From Microvelia longipes (lineage: Eukaryota; Arthropoda; Insecta; Hemiptera; Veliidae), in assembly GCA_018340805.1 (NCBI GenBank), contig JACMZG010001914.1, forward strand, positions 42,264,797-42,328,796: DNA of 64,000 nt. Direction: 5' to 3'. A program made the position numbers and the translations under genes. Shown here in pieces: positions 1 to 11,584 of the stretch (the stretch's first letter is position 1; the number at the start of each line of letters is the position of its first letter). A model generated the notes under the pieces. The model was given only the letters and a program-made list of their open reading frames with translations, was not told the DNA's origin and ran no database searches.

Positions 1-558
1 CCACAAAATTGTTATTTACCCAAAAACAAATAAGTAAAAAATAAAAAAGAATCGTAGATAAATCAAAAGAAACGGAGGTTGACTTGCTCAGTCATTCAAT
101 TCTAATTAACAGGAATGCCAACTTAAATTTTACTTTTAATTTAAAGACAACACTGATTTTTATCCAGAACACTTTCCGAGCAATGAACAAATTTATCATG
201 TATTAATATAAACATTATCTTCCTTTCATTTTATCTTTTTTGCGTATCTTTTTTCTTTTTGGTTGTTAAAAAAACAAAAGTTTTAAGACAATAAATAACT
301 ACAACACTGTCAAACATAATTATTTTAGACCAAAACAAATAATAAGAAGAAACAAAAGAAACTATTTGATTGTTTACTAGTTTTTTTGTTTACTTTTGAA
401 TTAATAAAAGTTAAATACAGTTTAAAGGTGTGATTTGTCTTTACTTCGTCATAATAATTGTAATAGCTGATCTAGTTACTACGTTGTTTACCTAAAACAC
501 GCTAAAGATAAGGTAAGAAAAGTACTAACGCCATTTTTATTTCTGCTGTATATTAGTA
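1..558. other. AT-rich unique sequence, no gene seen
   Basis: Low-complexity A/T-rich DNA with short homopolymer runs. I see no ORF of note, no RNA gene and no clear repeat ends. It lies just outside the 3' tail of the non-LTR element that follows, so it is probably flanking genomic DNA. Confidence 0.5.
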
Positions 559-1098
559 AAAATAAATAAATAAATAAATAAATATTTTATTTCTCCAAAA
601 TAAAACAAGTACAAATCATGGTATTGTTATAATTATAATTTAAGTTGTTTCCCTATTTTGGAGATCCCAAAAAAGGCAATGCCTTGAGCCGGGACTAAAA
701 GTACATTTATAATTTATCTATACAAATTAAAAAAATAAATATAAGCTTAACTTTAATAATAATAACAATAATAATAAAACTATATAATGAGGTAACAATA
801 TTGTGCTTAAGCTAAAAAAAAAGCTTAAAGCTAATATACATACATTAGTTTTATTAGAATATAAAATATATTAAATACTAGAATTAAAATAAAAAATACA
901 TGCAAAAAACATAAACAAAATAACTAAAAAAAAAGAAAAATGAAGAGCAGGTATAAAGAAAGAGTGTTTGTAAGAGAGGAAGAAGATAGGAAAAGGAAAA
1001 GGACAGGAAATAGTGCTAAAGGCTGAGAATAAATAACAAAATAACATAAATAATTAAATTAGTGAGATTAAAACATAAATAAATAAAGTATCACTTAT

Positions 1099-1658
1099 TT
1101 AGCCATTTAATGATATTTTTTTATAATTTTTAAATATAGATATGTCTGTTAATTGTAGCGTATTATAGAGCGTAGGGGCGACGACAATGAACTGCTTAGA
1201 TAAGAGATTAGTACTGTAAGCCGGTATACTTAGTTTTTTCTGTGTTATGTTTCTGGTGAGGTGTGAGTGGGTTACGTATAGTTTTGCCTCGTAGAAAAAT
1301 TTGAGTAGGGTAACTTTTTTGTGTAATTTGTCTATTGTAAAAACCTTAAATATTTCGAATAATTTTTCACTCGAGAAATCTTTAGGTTTTTTCAGTATGG
1401 TTTTGATGACAGCCTTTTGGGATATTTCTACTGCATTTATTAAGCTGGGACATGCTGAACCCCATGCCACTAAACCATATTCTATGACGGACTGGACTAA
1501 TGCGTAATAAACTGTTTTCATTACTTTCTCTGAGCAGTATTCTCTTAGTATTCTAAAATAAAATATAAACTTTTTAGTTTTGTTGCTGACATTAAGTATA
1601 TGTTTATCCCATCTTAGATGCTGATCAATTATTAACCCCAGGTATTTAATATTCTGTT
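1099..1658 (-). pseudogene. C-terminal part of the same non-LTR polymerase
   Basis: Continuation of the reverse transcriptase after a frameshift near 1655. The reading starts with IKYLGLIID, the YLG motif typical of the thumb region of non-LTR RTs. It then runs through RWDKH and a CSEKVMKTVYYALVQSVIEYG segment and ends with a stop at 1099. The arrangement 'alpha-helical segment, then YxLVxSxIxYGxxxWG' is common in jockey/CR1-type ORF2 C-termini. No zinc knuckle is seen. The first ATG at 1521 is internal to the protein and is not a real start. Confidence 0.8.
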
Positions 1659-2215
1659 CGTGCTAATTTAGGGCATTGGCAGTCAGAGTCAGTATTGTTG
1701 TCAGTACATTTACAGTCATGTAGTTTAATTTTTAGTTGGTTTGGTTGACCGGACTTATTAATAGAGAAAGCAATAAACTTGGTTTTATCAGCATTCAAAG
1801 CGAGAATATTTGTGTGGAACCATTTATTTATTTTAACCAGTTGTTGCTCGGCTTTCCTAACGACCTCTTCCCAGGTGTCGGCACTAAACAAAATACAAGT
1901 GTCGTCTGCAAAACCATAGATCTCTCCATCAAAACCATCAATGTTGTATATGTCATTTATGAATGCGAGAAAAATCTGAGGTGAGCAGGACGTACCTTGA
2001 GGCGTTCCAACTTCTAAGGTCACAGGGTCACTAAATTCCCCATTTAATTTTAGTTTCTGGTACCTATTTGTAAAATAACTAACTACTAAATCATATGCTA
2101 TACCGCGAATACCGAGTAAATATAATTTTTCAAATAATTTTTCCCAAACCACGGTATCAAATGCTTTTTTTACATCGAGAAAAACCACAACTACTTTCTT
2201 CCGTTTATCTAGTTT
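1646..2215 (-). pseudogene. Reverse transcriptase fragment of the non-LTR element
   Basis: Partial RNA-directed DNA polymerase. Visible in order on the minus strand are motif A (FLDVKKAFDTV, first catalytic Asp), the region with GTPQGTSCSP (motif B) and the catalytic FADDTCIL motif (motif C, two Asp). A C-terminal part of the palm ending near NADKTKFIAF follows. The N-terminal fingers and the endonuclease are absent. The reading frame runs open to 2269, but its first residues come from AT-rich repeat sequence and are not part of the enzyme. The frame ends at a stop at 1646, and the same protein continues in another frame from about 1658. A single indel therefore separates the two parts. Confidence 0.85.
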
Positions 2216-2262
2216 CAGAGATATAAACAGATATAAAAGATATAAAGATATAAAAATGATAT

Positions 2263-2550
2263 AGACCAAGAGCCCAGGGGTGTTTTGTTAATAAAAAGTG
2301 TAATGGCTGGAACCGGTCTCAATTTTTCGTAAATACCTTCCTGAACAAGGACCTGCAATTCTGCCGACTCGTATCGGATAGGTGTCCCAGGCAGAACGCA
2401 CTTTAGGGGTCAAAGGTTCTGCCTGGGACACCCATCCGATACGAGTCGGCAGAATTGCAGATCCTTGTTCAGGAAGGTATTTACGAAAAATTGAAACCGG
2501 TTCCAGCCATTACACTTTTTATTAACAAAACAACCCTGGGCTCTTGGTCT
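2263..2550. repeat. 288-bp fold-back (hairpin) element
   Basis: Two arms of about 135 bp (2263-2397 and 2416-2550) are inverted copies with few differences, separated by an 18-bp loop. The outer ends are AGACCAAGAGCCC and GGGCTCTTGGTCT. There is no coding capacity. Such structures are usually non-autonomous DNA transposons or products of inverted duplication. It sits exactly where the RT of the neighbouring non-LTR element is cut off, so it may have inserted into it. No RT sequence is recognisable on its far side, so a simple insertion is not proven. Confidence 0.9.
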
Positions 2551-3515
2551 AATAAGTTTTTTCTAGCTTTGACGTTGCAACATTATCAAAACACATTAAA
2601 ACAGTAGCAAATATCATAAAAATGCATGCATGTGTTGATAAAGTTATTAATTAGTGCCTCGGTTTAAAGTAAAACGATGAAAACAATTTTTCGCGGACTG
2701 AATTCGAATAATTAACATTTAGATTTTCAAGCAAATGTTTGAACGATTGCGCCGAACAGTAGGGCGGATAGAGATTTACTTTCCGCCCTGATTATTGTTT
2801 CCTCCCTTATTTTCACAAAGAGGCCGTAATACGGTTTTTTCCTCCCTGAAAATAAGGGCGGAAAGTTAATTTTTCTCCCTTCTAAAGGAAAAGGTTATTG
2901 TTGTCATATTAGTGTTGTTACAATGTTTCCTCTTTCTCAGAAGATAAGGAAGGAAATATAAACAAACGACTAAAATAAATAATAAGCAAAACCTCAAATA
3001 ATGATCTAATGTAAGGAAGAAGAAACTAAACTAAGTATAAGAAGATTAAACTAAGAAGGAAATAGAAACAAGAAGGTAAAACAATATATAAGACAAGAAA
3101 ACTCGACTTGTTACTCCGACTGTGAAAAATAACAGGAAAACTTATAATCTTTAAAGCCTTATTCATTTAAAACTTTCGCTCTGCTAGAATTTTGCATTTT
3201 CCTCCCTGCTAATGCTATGTGGCTAAAATCTCGCTATTATACACCGCCGGCAGTAAATGTAGCGAGGGGGGATAAGACCCCTGTTTAACTTTATCAAATT
3301 TATAGCTCAGGTTCAAAAACAGAGTGTTTAATTTTGAAACTTTCCACCAAAGCTTTATATTTTATATCCAGGTAAATGTTTGTTGCTGTTTAACATGTTA
3401 TTTGCCTATTTATCTCATTTTAACATCCATTAGTCATTTAATAGAGCAAAAAGTAAGTAGATGTTTTTCTTTGTTTTAATTTATATTTTATGTTTGTTTA
3501 ATTCTTAGTTTTATA
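2551..3515. other. Intergenic, nothing assigned
   Basis: Mostly unique AT-rich DNA. One short inverted repeat (CCCTTATTTTCA at about 2804 and TGAAAATAAGGG at about 2848) and several repeated TTTCCTCCCT words near 2800-2880 stand out. No ORF is supported. Confidence 0.4.
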
Positions 3516-3680
3516 TAAATAAATAAATAAACCATTTATTTGCATATTTAAAATACCTTTTATACAAATTTTATAAAGACAAAAGCGTTTGAATTTACTT
3601 GCAAAATCGGCCATCAGCCGTGGTATGCTCTCTAAGAGAGCTTGGATGGTACATCTTATTTTTTTTTTTTTTTTTAATTT
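3516..3680 (-). repeat. Possible 3' end of another non-LTR element
   Basis: An ATTT-type tail (3518-3542 as AAATAAAT on the plus strand) is followed by unique sequence, then by a hairpin GCTCTC-TAA-GAGAGC at about 3628-3642 and a poly-T run at 3660. The order (tail, then hairpin) matches the minus-strand 3' ends seen at 9.2 and 63.6 kb. No coding part is recognisable, so this is a weak call. Confidence 0.35.
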
Positions 3681-5037
3681 TTTTTAATTTAAGTTACTAA
3701 ACATTTATTACTATTAAAATATACTAAAAGTAGTTATTACAAATATAAGTACTAACTTATATAACTTAATAAAATATCAAAAAAAAAACTAAATCAACGA
3801 TATAACTTAAACTTTAATTGATAATAATCTTTTATGTGCTTATTACATATAAGATGCTTAAAACAATAATACAACAGAAAACATAAAGCAACACTATAAT
3901 TGATTAATGAAAGCACAATTTTTCCTAACATTATAATAAATACTTATGGTAAAATTATAAGAAACCTTAAATAATATTAAAGTTTCTACAACATATAATT
4001 TATAAAATACATGCTTATATAACCATTAAAAAAACCTACAAATACATACATACACACAAACATACATAAAAAGATATTTACATTTATAATTTTTTTTCTT
4101 TTATTATTTACAATTATTTAAAGCCAAACATTTTTGTGAACCTGTCCCATTCTTGCCCATTCCTTTCTGTCTCTTGCTATTCTCTGCCATGTTTCTTGTC
4201 CACAGATTCTTTTCATTTCTATATATATACCCTCTTTTCAGTTTTATATATTTATGTAATATATTAATTACTTTGTAATTGTATTAAATACTATTATCAC
4301 TATAATACGATACATGGTTAAAATCAGTTGACAGCGTGGGAAAATAATGCGATGGAGCCAATGAGGTTAGTGCTGGATGCTAAATCACGCTCACAATTTA
4401 AAATCAGGCCAACTTTATTAGTTCCTTAATGGAGGATAAAGGTAAAAAAAGGAAAATTAACCTGCTTGATGTGGTGAATGATGAATGGTGAAAGAGGACT
4501 GTATGATTGCGGTTTAGTAAAACGGTAGAGCATGTAAAAAAAGAATGATTGATTAAATGGCGTATATAGCGTGTGTACATCCGATACGGAACTGACTCGG
4601 AAAAACTAATGCGTACCGCGGCAGGTTCTCCCCCTCCAAACATGAAGGGTCGAAGTAAAAGGAAACATAAGGAAGGGATAACTATCTTGGGTCCAAATTT
4701 AAAAATTTAAAAAAAAATCGTCCACTTAACTCTATTTTTCCGCGCTGTTAACTGTTTTTAGCCGTGTCTCGTACTTTAATTATTTTTAAACTTGTTTTTT
4801 TTTTTTAGTCATAGCGTCCTGTGAAACATTATCTTTCCCTTATTTTTTTTTAAATTTTCCTCATTAATATCTTAGGTATATTGGAAAAGTATTGTGTTTG
4901 TACTTAAACTCCTAGACCGGAATTTCCGCTAAATTATTCATTTTAGATGTTTTAAGACCTCCTGTGTAGTTTTATCCAATTTTTATAATTATGTATTCAA
5001 TCAATATTATTGGATCTTCCAATGTTGTACAGATTAC
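3681..5037. other. AT-rich intergenic; one decayed dispersed repeat
   Basis: No gene is seen. The part at about 4865-4985 contains 'gtatattggaaaagtattgtg', an accepted word of the head of the dispersed 5S-tailed family (see 37.3 kb), followed by weakly similar sequence. It looks like a strongly decayed head fragment. The 79-residue frame at 4404-4643 has no recognisable domain and I do not believe it. Confidence 0.4.
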
Positions 5038-5121
<84 letters not shown>

Positions 5122-5123
5122 AA
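5038..5123. repeat. Poly-A followed by (AT)n microsatellite
   Basis: About 25 A residues, then alternating TA to position 5123. Reading frames across it (YIYIYI) are artefacts. Confidence 0.95.
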
Positions 5124-5130
5124 TGTGGAT

Positions 5131-5898
5131 GACTTCTAAGATACGGTTTGAGTTCACGTGTGTGTTAACCTACTATCCCAGACAGCTACTACATTAAAAA
5201 GCCCGAAGGGGTCTCTTAGGCGAGATGGTCGCGAAGTAATTGAAAAAATACTTGTACTAGATTCGCCACAATTTATGTTTTAGCTAATTGCCTTTGATAC
5301 CATTGGCCAAAGAAATGAGTAGAGTTCTTCTATAACATCGCGTTTAGAGCCAGAATCTGATTCTTATAGTAACTTTTCAGTGTTTATGAGGTTTTTATCC
5401 TTATCTACTTTTTGTTTAGTTGACTAAATTCAGTAAAAGATGTTTCGTGATTTCCAGAATACACATAATTTATAATGGGTTTTTGTGCCGTATTTGATAT
5501 TATTACAGTCTGCTCGTGTGTGCGTGTGGAGCTGTTAATATTTTCGACTATTTTCTTATCTTTATAGTTATTCTGTCCCAAGCTGTTGGGTAGGGGGTTT
5601 TTTGTTGTGAAATTATAAACACCAGATGGGGGATAAGAAGTGGTTTTTAAGGTTTGTTGGTTCTCAAAACCGTTTGCCTCTGCATGTGAACCCTTGTGTG
5701 TTGAATTACACGCTCGTTATATATATTATGGTTTTTACTTCACGATAGTGTTTGGTGTGCATATTGAGCGAGGAGAGTTTTGCAGTGTTTTAATACTCTT
5801 CCTTAAACTCTCTCATATTTAGAACGTATATACTTGTGATAAGCTTTCTAAGGGGGCGAGAGTAAAAAGGGAATAAGGGAATAATATATGTTGCCTGC
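5131..5898. other. Intergenic, nothing assigned
   Basis: No repeat boundary, RNA gene or plausible coding region recognised. Confidence 0.4.
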
Positions 5899-6046
<148 letters not shown>

Positions 6047-6353
6047 CACACGTATATTGCGGTTTATAGTTGACTCGAGGGTGATGTCGTTCTCGCCGTG
6101 CCTTGTTTTTATTCCTGTATTTCACCGCTAGACATCGCTGTGTGCGACCCGTCATCCATATATCACAAAAACCTCTGCTTATTTTTTTCCTTTTTTTTAT
6201 GCATAACGCTCACCATCTTTTCAGAAAAACCACGTTCTGTTACTAGTACGTCCTTCCCACTCAAAAACATATGTATGAGTGTATATAGTATGAGTATATG
6301 TATATAAACAATGAAAAAATTTAAATGAAAAGTGAACAAAACAATAAGTCAAA

Positions 6354-6377
6354 GTATATATATATTTATATATATTA

Positions 6378-6446
<69 letters not shown>
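6354..6446. repeat. (AT)n microsatellite
   Basis: Alternating TA. It is flanked on both sides by a short related inverted motif: 'gaacaaaacaataagtcaa' at about 6333 and 'ttgacttattttttgttc' at about 6458. The microsatellite is therefore the centre of a small palindrome. Confidence 0.95.
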
Positions 6447-6449
<3 letters not shown>

Positions 6450-6450
<1 letters not shown>

Positions 6451-6799
6451 TTCTTTCTTGACTTATTTTTTGTTCACTTGTCATCTAAATTGTTTGGTCC
6501 TACCTTGTTTTTTGTTTGAAACCGTCTAAAGTTTAAAACAACAAATTACCACCGTACCGGTGCGTAGGTGTTTTACACTTTTGTATATAAACAAGGAATA
6601 AATATTAATAAAGCTTAAAAAAAATAGAAAGCAGTTAATTGTCAGTAGGGTTTTTTAGCTTGTGAAACTCAATGGGTCTGGTCGAGTGTTGCGAAAAGCT
6701 AATCTTTTACAAAGTAATTCTTTTTAAGCCCTTTAAAAAAAATAAATAAAAAGGAAGAAAAATTCATCCATTGTGTTAGTATATGTACACTTTGTTTTT
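6450..6799. other. Intergenic, nothing assigned
   Basis: Apart from the right half of the small inverted repeat around the microsatellite, no feature is supported. Confidence 0.4.
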
Positions 6800-8326
6800 A
6801 AAACGTGTTGTTTCGTGACGAATAAGGTAATATTACGAAATTATTTAAATGTGTTAATTCATGTCGAATAAGGTGATTTTACGAAATTATTTAAATGTGT
6901 TGATTCGTGACGAATAAGGTAATATGCTATTACGAAATGATAAAAATGTGTTGATTTGTGTCGAATAAGGTGATATTACGAAATGATAAAAATGTGTTGA
7001 TTCATGTCGAATAAGGTGATATTACGAAATAATAAAAATGTGTTGATTCATGTCGAGTCGAATAAGGTGATATTACGAAATTATTTAAATGTGTTGATTC
7101 ATGTCGAATAAGGTGATATTACGAAATGATAAAAATGTGTTGATTTGTGTCGAATAAGGTGATATTACGAATTGATAAAATATGTTGATTCATTGCGAAT
7201 AAGGTGATATTACAAAATGATAAAAATGTGTTGATTCATGACGAATAAGGTGATATTACGAAATTATAAAAATGTGTTGATTCATGACGAATAAGGTGAT
7301 ATTACGAAATGATAAAATGTGTTGATTCATGACGAATAAGGTGATATTACGAAATGATAAAAATGTGTTGATTCGAAAGGTGATATACGAAATTATAAAA
7401 ATGTGTTGATTCATGACGAATAAGGTGATATTACGAAATGATAAAAATGTGTTGATTCATGACGAATAAGGTGATATTACGAAATGATAAAAATGTGTTG
7501 ATTCGTGACGAATAAGGTGATATTACGAAATGATAAAAATGTGTTGATTCATGACGAATAAGGTGATATTACGAAATGATAAAAAATGTGTTGATTTGTG
7601 ACGAATAGGTGTGATATTACGAATTATAAAAATGTGTTGATTCATGACGAATAAGGTGATATTACGAAATGATAAAAATGTGTTGATTCATGACGAATAA
7701 GGTGATATTACGAAATGATAAAAATGTGTTGATTTGTGACTAATAAGGTGATATTACAAATTGATAAAAATGTGTTGATTCATAGCGAATAAGGTGATAT
7801 TACGAATTGATAAAAATGTGTTGATTCACAGCGAATAAGGTGATATTACGAAATGATAAAAATGTGTTGGTTCATAGCGAATAAGGTGATATTACGAAAT
7901 TATAAAAATGTGTTGATTTGTGTCGAATAAGGTGATATTACGAAATGATAAAAATGTGTTGATTTGTGACGAATAAGGTGATATTACAAAATGATAAAAA
8001 TGTGTTGATTCGTGACTAATAAGGTGATATTACGAAATGATGAAAATATGTTGATTTGTGACGACTAAGGTCATATTACGAATTGATAAAAATGTGTTGA
8101 TTCATAGCGAATAAGGTGATATTATACGAAATTATTTAAATGTGTTGATTCATGTCGAATAAGGTGATATTACGAAATTATAAAAATGTGTTGATTCATG
8201 ACGAATAAGGTGATATTACGAAATGATAAAAATGTGTTGATTCATGACGAATAAGGTGATATTACGAAATGATAAAAATGTGTTGATTCATGACGAATAA
8301 GGTGATATTACGACATGATAAAAATT
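6800..8326. repeat. 46-bp minisatellite, about 33 units
   Basis: Head-to-tail array. A typical unit contains GTGTTGATTCATGACGAATA, then AGGTGATATTACGAAATGAT, then AAAAAT, 46 bp in all. Units differ mainly in TTCATGACG/TTTGTGTCG/TTCATAGCG and in GATAAAAAT/TATTTAAAT. A few carry small deletions (near 7370) or insertions (near 6925 and 7050). The variants are not randomly placed: the TATTTAAAT form is common at the start and reappears near 8130. No long ORF crosses the array. Confidence 0.97.
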
Positions 8327-8900
8327 GATCTTATGCTGATAATGTATGGAACCTGAAAGGATTATTTATGTGCTAAATTTTAATTGATCCCATTTATTTT
8401 TTTCACGTTTTACATTTTTTAATATTATCTTATCATTATAATATACCAATTTATCCTCCTTAGGTTAATAGAGTCCCCTTTCTATTATAAGTATGCATAA
8501 AGAGAAGAGTCTGAATGTAAAAGAAAACAATATTTTCACTATTACATACAGTACCCGAGAGGAAAAATAAACAATATCTAATATCAATATAATTATCTAT
8601 ATCAAGCTCACAAAAAATGTCAAATTTGACTCCCCTAAATTGTATTATTCTTGACTAATGCACCAAATTTGGAAATTTCAAAATTCAATTAATATAATAA
8701 CTAAAGGTTATATACAAAAGCAGTTAATAAATTACAAGTACACTACAAAGGCAGAGACTCGGTGAATAATATTAGTTTAATACTGAGTTATAACTATTTG
8801 ATAGTATTTGTTAGGTCACGTTATCTAACTGCAAACACAATGTATAAATCAAATAATAGTATATGAAGGATATTATTTGGATATTTTGAGTGGGATGACA
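8327..8900. other. AT-rich intergenic
   Basis: No repeats or coding regions recognised. Confidence 0.4.
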
Positions 8901-8959
8901 TTTCTATTTATCTCCCAGATATGTTCATAGGTATTATTAGTTTAACAAATTTTATCTCT

Positions 8960-9180
8960 CCTTATTCAGACTTGATTTTTACTTTTTCTTATTTGTACCG
9001 TAGGTTTATAGGAAAAGTATTGTGTTTGCAAAAAATCCGAAACAGGAATGCCACCTGCATTCCTGCAGGTGGCAAAAATCCGTTTCAGGTGTTTTTAACG
9101 CCTCTGTTTTAATGTCTGTCTGTATGTGCGTGTGCCTGTTATCATCGTAGCTCCAAGGGTTTTCACGCTAGAGATTGATT
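8960..9180 (+). repeat. Head fragment of the dispersed 5S-tailed family
   Basis: This shares the ordered words of the full copy at 37.3 kb: 'cgtaggttta...ggaaaagtattgtgtttgc', 'atccg-aac-ggaatg', 'ttcaggtgtttt', and 'gtctgtctgtatgtg' followed by 'ctgttatcatcgtag' and 'cacgctagag'. A copy-specific hairpin GCCACCTGCA-TTCC-TGCAGGTGGC lies at 9050-9073. The middle of the element is missing. A 5S-like tail resumes at about 9420 after intervening sequence. Confidence 0.75.
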
Positions 9181-9330
9181 TATTGATTGATTGATTACTG
9201 ATTTATTTAACCACGCAGAATTAGTACCATTAGGTCCTCTCTTCCATAAGAGAGGTAATCTGAATTGAGGAGGATGCTTCTCCATGCAGGTCAACTAGAC
9301 CTTATGACAATATATGTTGGTAGACATTAT
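9176..9330 (-). repeat. 3' end of a non-LTR element with TTGA-type tail
   Basis: On the minus strand a hairpin (CCTCTC-TTCCATAA-GAGAGG at about 9236-9255) and GGACCTAATGGT precede ATTAAATAAATCAG and a CAAT-repeat tail. The same order and words occur at 63.6 kb and, on the plus strand, at 53.2 kb. Only the untranslated end is present. Confidence 0.6.
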
Positions 9331-9417
9331 TAGTTCAACAAAGTTTATTACTCCAAACCGAGTTGAATTATGATTGCATTACTGATCACATAGCGATGAC
9401 ATTTAGAAGACATATGT

Positions 9418-9590
9418 CTTCCGCAGGATACAGTTTCGAGGCAGGTCAGTACCTGGATGGGTGACTGCTGGGAATAAAATTAATCTAATTAATTACCATT
9501 TGAGTTATAAACATTTAAGTGAAGCAGCATCGAGCGTTTTCAGTGTCTGGATGAGTGACCGCTGGGAATAAAAATTTATTTACTATCTGA
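9418..9590 (+). repeat. Two 5S-rRNA-like segments
   Basis: The words GGTCAGTACCTGGATGG and GTGACTGCTGGGAATA (about 9443-9476) match the 3' half of animal 5S rRNA, including the box C region of its internal RNA polymerase III promoter. A second segment at about 9520-9572 has AAGTGAAGCAGCATCGAGCG followed by a degenerate GTGTCTGGATGAGTGACCGC and TGGGAATA. It therefore also covers the box A/intermediate-element part. Neither is a complete 5S gene (5' third absent, several changes). They correspond to the tail of the dispersed family copied at 37.3, 39.5 and 56.7 kb. Confidence 0.75.
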
Positions 9591-9745
9591 AAACGAGTAA
9601 AGCGAGTCCGAAGACGTTTTGCTGTATACATTTAACGATTTGTTTAGCGAGTCCGAAGTATGGAGGATGGGCGTAGCGAATCCGATGTAATAAGGAAAAG
9701 TTCCGAGGTACCCCGTATACGACTTATTTTTGTTATTTATTTATT
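9590..9745 (+). repeat. Dispersed short repeat with GCGAGTCCGAAG words and GGTACC end
   Basis: Contains AAAGCGAGTCCGAAG, TTAGCGAGTCCGAAG and GCGTAGCGAATCCGATG in succession, then AAGTTCCGAGGTACCCCGT and an A/T-rich end. The same end is found inverted at 11.6 and 33.7 kb and direct at 26.07 kb. No coding capacity. The GC-rich words are conspicuous against the AT background. Confidence 0.7.
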
Positions 9746-9908
9746 TCGTGTTGTTAATTGTTCGTTAATGTTGGAAATAAATTTAAAAAAATAATTTACT
9801 TAATTTTAGACTAATTAATTAAAAAATGTAACATTTACGTGAAGTCATTTTAGAAAAATCAAAAATGACATATTTATGAACTATTATGGCACCAAGCCAC
9901 CCTATCCA

Positions 9909-11072
9909 AGACAAGAGCTCTTGTATCCTCTCTCTAGTTGTATAGGTCTTCTTGGATAGAACTAAACCAACAGGGGGAAGACACAACAGTTCTCATTATT
10001 CTTTAACTAGACCAGACCATGACAAGAGCTCTTGTATCCTCCCTCCAGTTGTATAGATCTCTTTGGAATGGACTAAACCAACGGTGGAAGACACTACAGT
10101 TCTCATTAATCTTTACCTAGACCAGACCATGACAAAAGCTCTTTTATCCTCCCTCCAGTTGTATTGATCTCTTTGGATTGAACTAAACCAACAGCGGGAA
10201 GACATAACAGTTCTTATTATTCTTAGTTCACAAGACCAGACCATGACAAGAGCTCTTGTATCCTCCCTCCAGTTGTATAGATCTCTTTTGAATGGACTGA
10301 ACCAACTGAGGGAAGACATAACAGTTCTCATTATTCTTTGTTTACCTATACCAGAGCTATGACAAGAGCTCTTGTATCCTCCCTCCAATTGTATAGATCT
10401 CTTTTGAATGGACTGAACCAACTGAGGGAAGACATAACAGTTCTCATTATTCTTTGTTTACCTATACCAGGCCATGACAAGAGCTCTTGTATCCTCCCTC
10501 CAATTGTATAGATCTCTTTTGAATGGACTGAACCAACTGAGGGAAGACATAACAGTTCTTATTATTCTTTGTTTACCTATACCAGACCATGACAAGAGCT
10601 CTTGTATCCTCCCTCCAATTGTATAGATCTCTTTTGAATGGACTGAACCAACTGAGGGAAGACATAACAGTTCTCATTATTCTTTGTTTACCTATACCAG
10701 ACCATGACAAGAGCTCTTGTATCCTCCCTCAATTGTATAGATCTCTTTTGAATGGACTGAACCAACTGAGGAAGACATAACAGTTCTTATTATTCTTTGT
10801 TTACCTATACCAGACCATGACAAGAGCTCTTGTATCCTCCCTCCTATTGTATAGATCTCTTTTGAATGGACTGAACCAACTGAGGGAAGACATAACAGTT
10901 CTCATTATTCTTTGTTTACCTAGACCAGACCATGACAAGAGCTCTTGTATCCTCCCTCCAGTTGTATAGATCTCTTTGGAATGGACTAAACCAACAGGGG
11001 GAAGACACAACAGTTCTTATTATTATTAGTTCACAAGACCAGACCACGACAAGAGCTCTTGTACTCTTGTAC
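9909..11072. repeat. 115-bp tandem array, about 11 units
   Basis: Each unit begins with the 14-bp palindrome ACAAGAGCTCTTGT (9911, 10022, 10246, 10362, 10477, 10592, 10707, 10820, 10935, 11049; degenerate at 10132). It continues with ATCCTCCCTCCAGTTGTATA, GATCTCTTTGGAATGGACT and a CAGTTCTCATTATT segment. Spacing is 110-116 bp. The outer units read TTTGGAATGGACTAAACC while the central ones read TTTTGAATGGACTGAACC. This suggests that the middle was homogenised by recent duplication. Short frames across the array (for example 10113-10421 minus) simply repeat with the unit and are not genes. Confidence 0.97.
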
Positions 11073-11584
11073 ACGCAATTGGTGTTCGTTTTAAGTTTTT
11101 ACGCCGTGGATGTAGGAAAAGGATTCAGCTGAAAGTAGCACTTATGATTTGCGCCACTCTACCATGTCCCTAACCACTGACACTGTATCCAAGCTAGCAA
11201 TTCTCTCCTGTACTAATAAGTTTCTTTGTTTTCAATGATCCAGGTAGTTTTTATGTAAATCCTATGGAAAGGTTACTAGGGCAAATGATTGCGTTAAGGA
11301 AAGAAGATTGCTTATAAAACAAACACCTTCACGACGAAGGACAATTATTATTCTGAGTCTGATTTCAAATATCATTCCTTTGAACTATTTCAAATAAACG
11401 AGATCTAATTAAATTAATAATTTACGTTTTTTACTGGAAATAATGAAGTCACACTTCTTTCTTCTTTCCTTTAGAAAATAATATTTTTTTATTTATTTAA
11501 TAAAGTTTAAAAAAATAGGTGCCATTTAAAAATGAAATATCACCCTGCTGTTTAAGTTTTCTTTTACTGTAATTTATTTATTAA
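11073..11584. other. Intergenic, nothing assigned
   Basis: No repeat ends or plausible coding region recognised. Confidence 0.4.

Larger units (their letters stand above)
559..2262 (-). mobile_element. 5'-truncated non-LTR retrotransposon (jockey/CR1-like group)
   Basis: On the minus strand this holds the second half of a reverse transcriptase reading frame, a C-terminal region, an untranslated 3' region and, at about 559-593, a tail of ATTT repeats. Tetranucleotide or poly-A tails are usual for non-LTR elements copied by target-primed reverse transcription. The endonuclease and the first RT motifs are missing. The element stops at the edge of the 288-bp hairpin at 2263, just after an AT-rich repetitive stretch (about 2215-2262). 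The reading frame is broken near 1655, so this copy is dead. The clade is inferred from the general look of the RT and is uncertain. Confidence 0.8.

Noticed and set aside
6800..8326. CRISPR array
   Set aside because: Units are contiguous near-identical tandem repeats without unique spacers, in a eukaryotic context.
9418..9590. Functional 5S rRNA gene
   Set aside because: Only the 3' half is recognisable, with many changes, and the same fragment is part of a dispersed repeat.
10113..11010. Short proteins with repeated WFSPFKRDLYNWRED-like blocks
   Set aside because: Translation of the 115-bp tandem array.
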